Shown here piece after piece: positions 62,446 through 64,000 of a stretch of 64,000 bases of DNA (within the stretch, counting starts at the first letter, position 1; each line of letters begins with the position of its first letter). The DNA is taken from the NCBI GenBank assembly GCA_965212595.1, contig CBDBVE010000012.1, positions 27,535 through 91,534 of the forward strand, written 5' to 3'. The position numbers and the translations under genes were made by a program. Below the pieces are notes generated by a model. The model worked only from the letters and a program-made list of their open reading frames with translations. It searched no databases and was not told where the DNA came from. The DNA is from Poritiphilus sp965212595 (GTDB taxonomy: Bacteria > Bacteroidota > Bacteroidia > Flavobacteriales > Flavobacteriaceae).

Positions 62446-63141
62446 ATGATACAGATTCAAAATTTAAAAAAGAGTTTTAGAACCGAAGAAGTAGAAACAC
62501 TTGCTTTGAACAAGGTAAATTTAAACGTGGCTGAAGGAGAATTCGTTGCCATAATGGGTCCTTCAGGTTGTGGTAAATCCACCTTGCTGAATATTGTTGG
62601 TATGCTAGACAACCCTACCGAAGGAAGCTACCAGTTTGCGGGTCATGAAGTTAGTGGCCTTAAAGAAAGTCAGCGCACCAAATTGAGAAAAGGTAATTTG
62701 GGTTTTGTCTTTCAGAGTTTCAACCTGATCGATGAACTTACCGTTTATGAAAATGTGGAGCTTCCGCTGATATACCTGAAAATGAGTAAGGCAGAGCGAA
62801 AAGAAAAGGTGAAGACGGTATTGGAGAGAATGAAAATCGCCCATAGAGAAAAGCACTTTCCACAGCAGCTCTCAGGTGGTCAGCAACAGCGGGTAGCAAT
62901 TTCGAGGGCAGTAGTTACCAACCCTAAACTTATTCTTGCTGATGAGCCTACAGGAAATCTTGATTCTAAAAATGGGATCGAGGTAATGAATTTGCTTACC
63001 GAATTAAATCAGGAAGGCACCACGATTATCATGGTAACACACTCTGACCGTGATTCTAATTACGCCCATCGGGTAGTTAACCTTTTTGATGGCCAGATAG
63101 TAACAGAAAGTAAAAATAAGCCACTTCAGGCAACAGTTTAG
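62446..63141 (+). CDS. MacB-like ABC transporter ATP-binding protein
   Basis: 231 residues. Walker A GPSGCGKST, Q-loop FVFQSFNLIDELTVYENVELPL, signature LSGGQQQR, Walker B LILADEPTGNLD and H-loop VTHS are complete; the LolD/MacB group match is strong. It pairs with the permease whose gene begins at 63935, with a GIN-domain gene in between. Confidence 0.95.
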   Translation: MIQIQNLKKSFRTEEVETLALNKVNLNVAEGEFVAIMGPSGCGKSTLLNIVGMLDNPTEGSYQFAGHEVSGLKESQRTKLRKGNLGFVFQSFNLIDELTVYENVELPLIYLKMSKAERKEKVKTVLERMKIAHREKHFPQQLSGGQQQRVAISRAVVTNPKLILADEPTGNLDSKNGIEVMNLLTELNQEGTTIIMVTHSDRDSNYAHRVVNLFDGQIVTESKNKPLQATV

Positions 63142-63157
63142 CTAATATTTGAGAACC

Positions 63158-63904
63158 ATGAAAAACTCATCTTTTTATTTCTTAATACTAACACTTCTTT
63201 GCGGTACTACTTTGTATGCACAGGAACGAACTTTCAATGTAGATTCTTTTACTAAGGTAATTGTAAGCCCTCATATTCAGGTCACCTTTGTCGAGGGTGA
63301 TGTAAACCAGGTTGTTATAGAAAGCATTGACCTTCCCTTGGATAAGATGAATGTAGAGGTAAACAGCAATACGCTTCGGCTGTATCTCGATGATGCCAAA
63401 ATGGTTACTAAGTCGGAAAAAGTGGCCAACGATAATTGGAAAGGGAAGAGATCTATTTATAAAGGTACGAAGGTAATAGCCCGGGTGACCTATACTAAAT
63501 TAGAAGAACTCTCACTTCGGGGAGAAGAGACCTTTGTTTGCGAAAGCCCTTTGGAAATGGACAAATTTCGGCTAAAGATCTATGGAGAATCTGAGGTCTA
63601 TCTAAACAAAGTAACCTTAAATCAATTGCAGACAACGATCTATGGTGAGAGTTATCTGGAATTAAAAGAGGGTACCATAGACCGGCAGAAAATAACTGCC
63701 TATGGTGAAACAAAGATCAATACGCTGGGAGTGAAGTGTAAATCTGCCAAAATTACGGCTTATGGAGAAGGAAGCTATCGTCTAAAGGTTGCAGAGAGAC
63801 TAAAGGTTACAGCCTATGGCGAAGCTGTGGTAGCTTACGAAGGAGACCCTGAGGTAGATAGAGGTATTATTATAGGAGAGGCCGAAATTCGAAGAATACT
63901 ATAA
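63158..63904 (+). CDS. GIN-domain (DUF2807) secreted protein in the efflux operon
   Basis: 248 residues from ATG 63158, with a signal peptide (SSFYFLILTLLCGTTLYAQ). A TTG at 63149 would add three residues. The core has repeated YGE motifs (IYGESEVYL, IYGESYLEL, AYGETKI, AYGEGSY, AYGEAVV) about 15-21 residues apart, which fits a beta-helix of the same fold as the GIN protein at 1256 but with a different repeat motif. It lies between ATPase and permease genes, so it may act in or on the exporter. Confidence 0.82.
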   Translation: MKNSSFYFLILTLLCGTTLYAQERTFNVDSFTKVIVSPHIQVTFVEGDVNQVVIESIDLPLDKMNVEVNSNTLRLYLDDAKMVTKSEKVANDNWKGKRSIYKGTKVIARVTYTKLEELSLRGEETFVCESPLEMDKFRLKIYGESEVYLNKVTLNQLQTTIYGESYLELKEGTIDRQKITAYGETKINTLGVKCKSAKITAYGEGSYRLKVAERLKVTAYGEAVVAYEGDPEVDRGIIIGEAEIRRIL

Positions 63905-63934
63905 ATCATCATCATCATCAAAAAACGAACAGTC

Positions 63935-64000
63935 ATGATCAAAAACTATTTCAAAATCGCCTGGAGAAATCTTATTAAGAATAAGGTCTATTCCTTTATT
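63935..64000 (+). CDS. MacB-type ABC transporter permease, N-terminal fragment
   Basis: Only 22 codons are in the window: MIKNYFKIAWRNLIKNKVYS and two more residues. The WRNL-x-KNK pattern is the standard start of the MacB/FtsX-like permeases that follow this ATPase in Bacteroidetes. It runs off the end of the window. (ATC)5 lies at 63905-63919 just ahead. Confidence 0.85.
   Translation, partial: MIKNYFKIAWRNLIKNKVYSFI

Overview
The window looks like a chromosomal segment of a marine, aerobic Bacteroidetes of the family Flavobacteriaceae. This rests on the gene content: head-GIN/DUF2807 proteins, PspC plus PadR, 2TM-domain proteins, a LETM1-related biofilm protein, a TonB-dependent receptor with an N-terminal carboxypeptidase-like domain, and LytTR regulators. 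Near absence of Shine-Dalgarno sequences, AT-rich spacers and moderate GC genes agree. The genus cannot be fixed from this sequence alone. No rRNA, tRNA, insertion sequence, prophage or CRISPR array was seen.

Layout. 1-1.1 kb: dipeptide epimerase followed by a PLP enzyme cut by the window edge. 1.2-5.3 kb: PadR, PspC, GIN operon and a DUF4870/NTF2 pair. 5.5-9.2 kb: housekeeping genes (DUF4442, AIM24, DUF2461, Nudix, MsrA). 9.3-11.5 kb: PBP4-type peptidase and small proteins. 11.5-19.5 kb: a redox and stress region with oxyR, dps, a sigma-54 activator carrying a cyclic-nucleotide-binding domain, an OsmC gene behind a textbook -24/-12 promoter with three palindromic upstream sites, a 38-codon small ORF, and an unusual pyruvate:ferredoxin oxidoreductase homologue. 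19.5-23 kb: a TPR, histidine kinase, receiver and class III cyclase fusion. 23-26 kb: DUF2141 and a TonB receptor. 25.9-31.9 kb: a form II CoxSLM-type molybdenum hydroxylase with MoxR and CoxE maturation genes and a frameshifted coxM. 32-40.8 kb: hydrolases, a MarR-GNAT fusion, a GH26 mannanase-type enzyme, a second cyclase, a TIM-barrel protein and an S9 peptidase. 40.8-47 kb: five secreted small proteins divergent from a kinase and LytTR pair. 47-53 kb: a LytS-like kinase, four tandem 2TM proteins, a LytTR regulator and the LETM1-related protein. 53-56.8 kb: a DUF4331 pair, a TPR lipoprotein and a 544-bp gene-poor stretch. 56.8-64 kb: an NtrBC-type pair divergent from a TolC, MacA, MacB, GIN, permease efflux operon.

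The most striking item is the 15.9-19.5 kb oxidoreductase. It keeps the thiamine diphosphate site and both ferredoxin-type [4Fe-4S] motifs. It has lost three of the four cysteines expected to hold the proximal cluster, and also the glycine-rich motif of the domain implicated in coenzyme A binding. It sits in one neighbourhood with a sigma-54 activator that should bind a cyclic nucleotide, that activator's probable target promoter, and a cyclase. A cAMP- or cGMP-controlled redox module is a reasonable but untested reading. A second pattern is 7-bp periodic repeats in several spacers, two of which run exactly up to a start codon.
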